Below are positions 34,801 to 35,135 of a DNA stretch of 35,135 nt, one piece after another. A program made the position numbers and the translations under genes. The DNA lies in NCBI GenBank assembly GCA_964657565.1, contig CAZZVQ010000044.1, forward strand, positions 1 through 35,135. Direction: 5' to 3'. This DNA comes from JAVVHH01 sp964657565. GTDB lineage: Bacteria > Pseudomonadota > Alphaproteobacteria > Acetobacterales > Acetobacteraceae. The notes under the pieces were generated by a model, which did no database searches, had not been told where the DNA came from, and worked only from the letters and a program-made list of their open reading frames with translations. Positions within the stretch are counted from its first letter, which is position 1. Every line of letters begins with the position of its first letter.

Positions 34801-35135
34801 CGCGATGGACCAGGCGGAACAGCACGAGCAGCTGGTGCCAGGCGCCGCGGCGTTCCTTCATCGTGTCCCTGTGCAGCGCGTCGTCCTCGAGTAGGCGGAG
34901 GTAGAGCGGTCGGACGCCGTAGCCCTGGTCGTAGAAGGCACGATCGGCCGGGCTGTCACGGGACGGGATCAGGCCGCGGTCCTCGGCATAGAGCAGGAAG
35001 ACGAGCCGCATCAGCACCGCGAGCAGACCGTCGTAGAGATGGTCCGGTCGGTCCTTTGCGAGCGCGGACATGGATTGCGGGGCGGCCTCGTGCAACCCGC
35101 GGAGCAGTTCGTGCAGCGCGCCGAGCACCTGGGTA
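31883..35135 (-). CDS. drmMI: DISARM class 1 adenine-N6 methylase DrmMI, N-terminus cut by window
   Basis: The visible ~1083 codons stay open to the right edge, so the true start lies beyond 35135. The N-terminal helical domain (AVLMRLVFLLYAEDRGLIPS) is typical of DrmMI/PglX-like enzymes. Numbering from codon 35128: SHYTPRDLTLPIVRHAL (about 291), motif I VCDPAMGSGAFLVEA (328-342), GVDKNPKAVDLARLSLWL, FHWELEFPEVF (548), motif IV NPPFLGG (571-577), then LRPGGCFGLIATNTI. These are features of gamma-type N6-adenine methylases. The C-terminal target-recognition region (about residues 750-1024; 32055-32880) has much lower GC than the rest. In DISARM the methylase modifies host DNA to mark self. It is the most upstream operon gene in view. 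Confidence 0.85.
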   Translation of the reverse strand, partial: TQVLGALHELLRGLHEAAPQSMSALAKDRPDHLYDGLLAVLMRLVFLLYAEDRGLIPSRDSPADRAFYDQGYGVRPLYLRLLEDDALHRDTMKERRGAWHQLLVLFRLVHRGDGSGWMRGRGGKLFDPAAFPFLQGQAAPSDPVTIPPVSDGCILRVLALLLELKGERLSYRALDVEQIGSVYETVMGFTAERAAAPSIAIRAGKRDRTPVFVDLAKLLAQPGRDRIKWLKETTERGKFPARVERDLTASSDQAGLAAALLDVVDERGSPSGRVWPAGSPLLQPTDERRRTGSHYTPRDLTLPIVRHALAPAFERIGADAIPDAVLALKVCDPAMGSGAFLVEACRQLGARLVEAWRVHPDCRPVLPPDETELLHAQRLVAQRCLYGVDKNPKAVDLARLSLWLATLARDHEFTFLDHALKSGDSLVGLTRAQVERMDWADNAQGSLFGNLVPDRLRAAAAARAEIRAAADDVALHEQEQRLLVAEKHMAELRRAGDATVGLFFGTTRDRTRREAVARLHDTGTSTDRLWAAIDTAATSLRTGEHDVRPFHWELEFPEVFEGDTPGFDAIVGNPPFLGGRRISTNFGDCYAEWLQQAHAGMHGNADLVAHFVRRAFGVLRPGGCFGLIATNTIGQGDTRESGLRAVLDAGGAVLRAVRRLPWPGEAAVVVSVVHVMRGVVRSPVLDGRQVRRISAYLVEGDLDASPARLVENEGKAFQGCILLGLGFTFDDQAVARGKPASPVSEMHRLIAKDPRNAERIFPFLGGEEVNSDPHHAHHRWCIDFNDFPLRRDPQLKSWAEMSDVDRRACRITGLVPADYVNPVAEDWPDLVDIVKRSVKPERDRQKRKALRVRWWQYADKRPGLRKAKEFSEVLSTASSMTTFHVFARVQKNAILSHKLICVVDGSPADLGQLQSRCHELWSISFGATAGSADAPTYNPTQVFDNFPFLSERTVEVSQAIQAYEDFRREFMIELDEGLTAIYSRFHDPDDDTTKVASLRKLHRDLDKAILEAYGWNDLAVAAEPEFLTGDHEPDHRFQSRLFWPAPFRDEVLARLLDLNATRSAAERARGLTPAPVDDEMEDA

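Noticed and set aside
17270..35135. Second copy of the tRNA-Gly 3' end as an attachment site
   Set aside because: Scanning for CGCCCGCTCC and TTCGAATCCC to the right found no repeat within the window.

Overview
The window comes from a high-GC proteobacterium. An alphaproteobacterium, perhaps an Acetobacteraceae relative, is the best guess. The basis is the GC-rich third codon positions, frequent GTG/TTG starts, short dispersed palindromes built on CCGGG(CTTGA/TCAAG)CCCGG, and the mix of transport, cardiolipin synthase and GtrA genes. No rRNA or marker gene fixes the taxon.

Positions 1-17295 look like ordinary chromosome. A minus-strand run (5169 to 249) holds a PurD-like ATP-grasp enzyme coupled to a SAM methyltransferase, then an oligopeptide-type ABC binding protein and a DppC-type permease, with dispersed repeats between the last genes. 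On the plus strand follow a CBS-domain protein, a host-attachment-family protein, and a translationally coupled trio of MalK/UgpC-type ATPase, SDR oxidoreductase and malate/lactate-type dehydrogenase. Next come a ClsB-like cardiolipin synthase overlapping an endonuclease/exonuclease/phosphatase protein (the E. coli ybhO-ybhP pairing) and a LysE exporter. A cell-envelope glycosylation cassette follows (GtrA flippase, GT2 transferase, GT-C-like membrane protein), then an enoyl-CoA hydratase/HIBYL-CoA hydrolase-like protein, two small envelope/stress proteins and tRNA-Gly(GCC).

Positions 17296-35135 look like a defence island. Every gene there is on the minus strand, reading toward the tRNA. Nearest the tRNA is a coupled SbcC/YhaN-like ATPase and SbcD/YhaO-like nuclease, then a small orphan gene and a protein with a PD-(D/E)XK-like core flanked by repeats resembling homing-endonuclease-associated repeats. 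The main system is a DISARM-like operon of five genes with junctions of about 6 bp or less: DrmMI-type adenine methylase (cut by the window end), a YwfO-type HD-domain dNTPase-like protein, a YwgA-like protein, DrmA helicase and DrmB (DUF1998). The HD/YwgA pair between the methylase and drmA is the most interesting feature. No drmC (phospholipase D) follows drmB; the nuclease-repeat gene is the next gene downstream. drmD, if present, would lie beyond 35135.

A working model, which is inference: the methylase marks self DNA, DrmA/DrmB engage unmodified DNA, the HD protein hydrolyses nucleotides under control of the YwgA-like partner, and the downstream nucleases add DNA degradation. Two runs of ten N (1953-1962 and 8097-8106) interrupt genes, and reading-frame arithmetic suggests that little or no sequence is missing at either.
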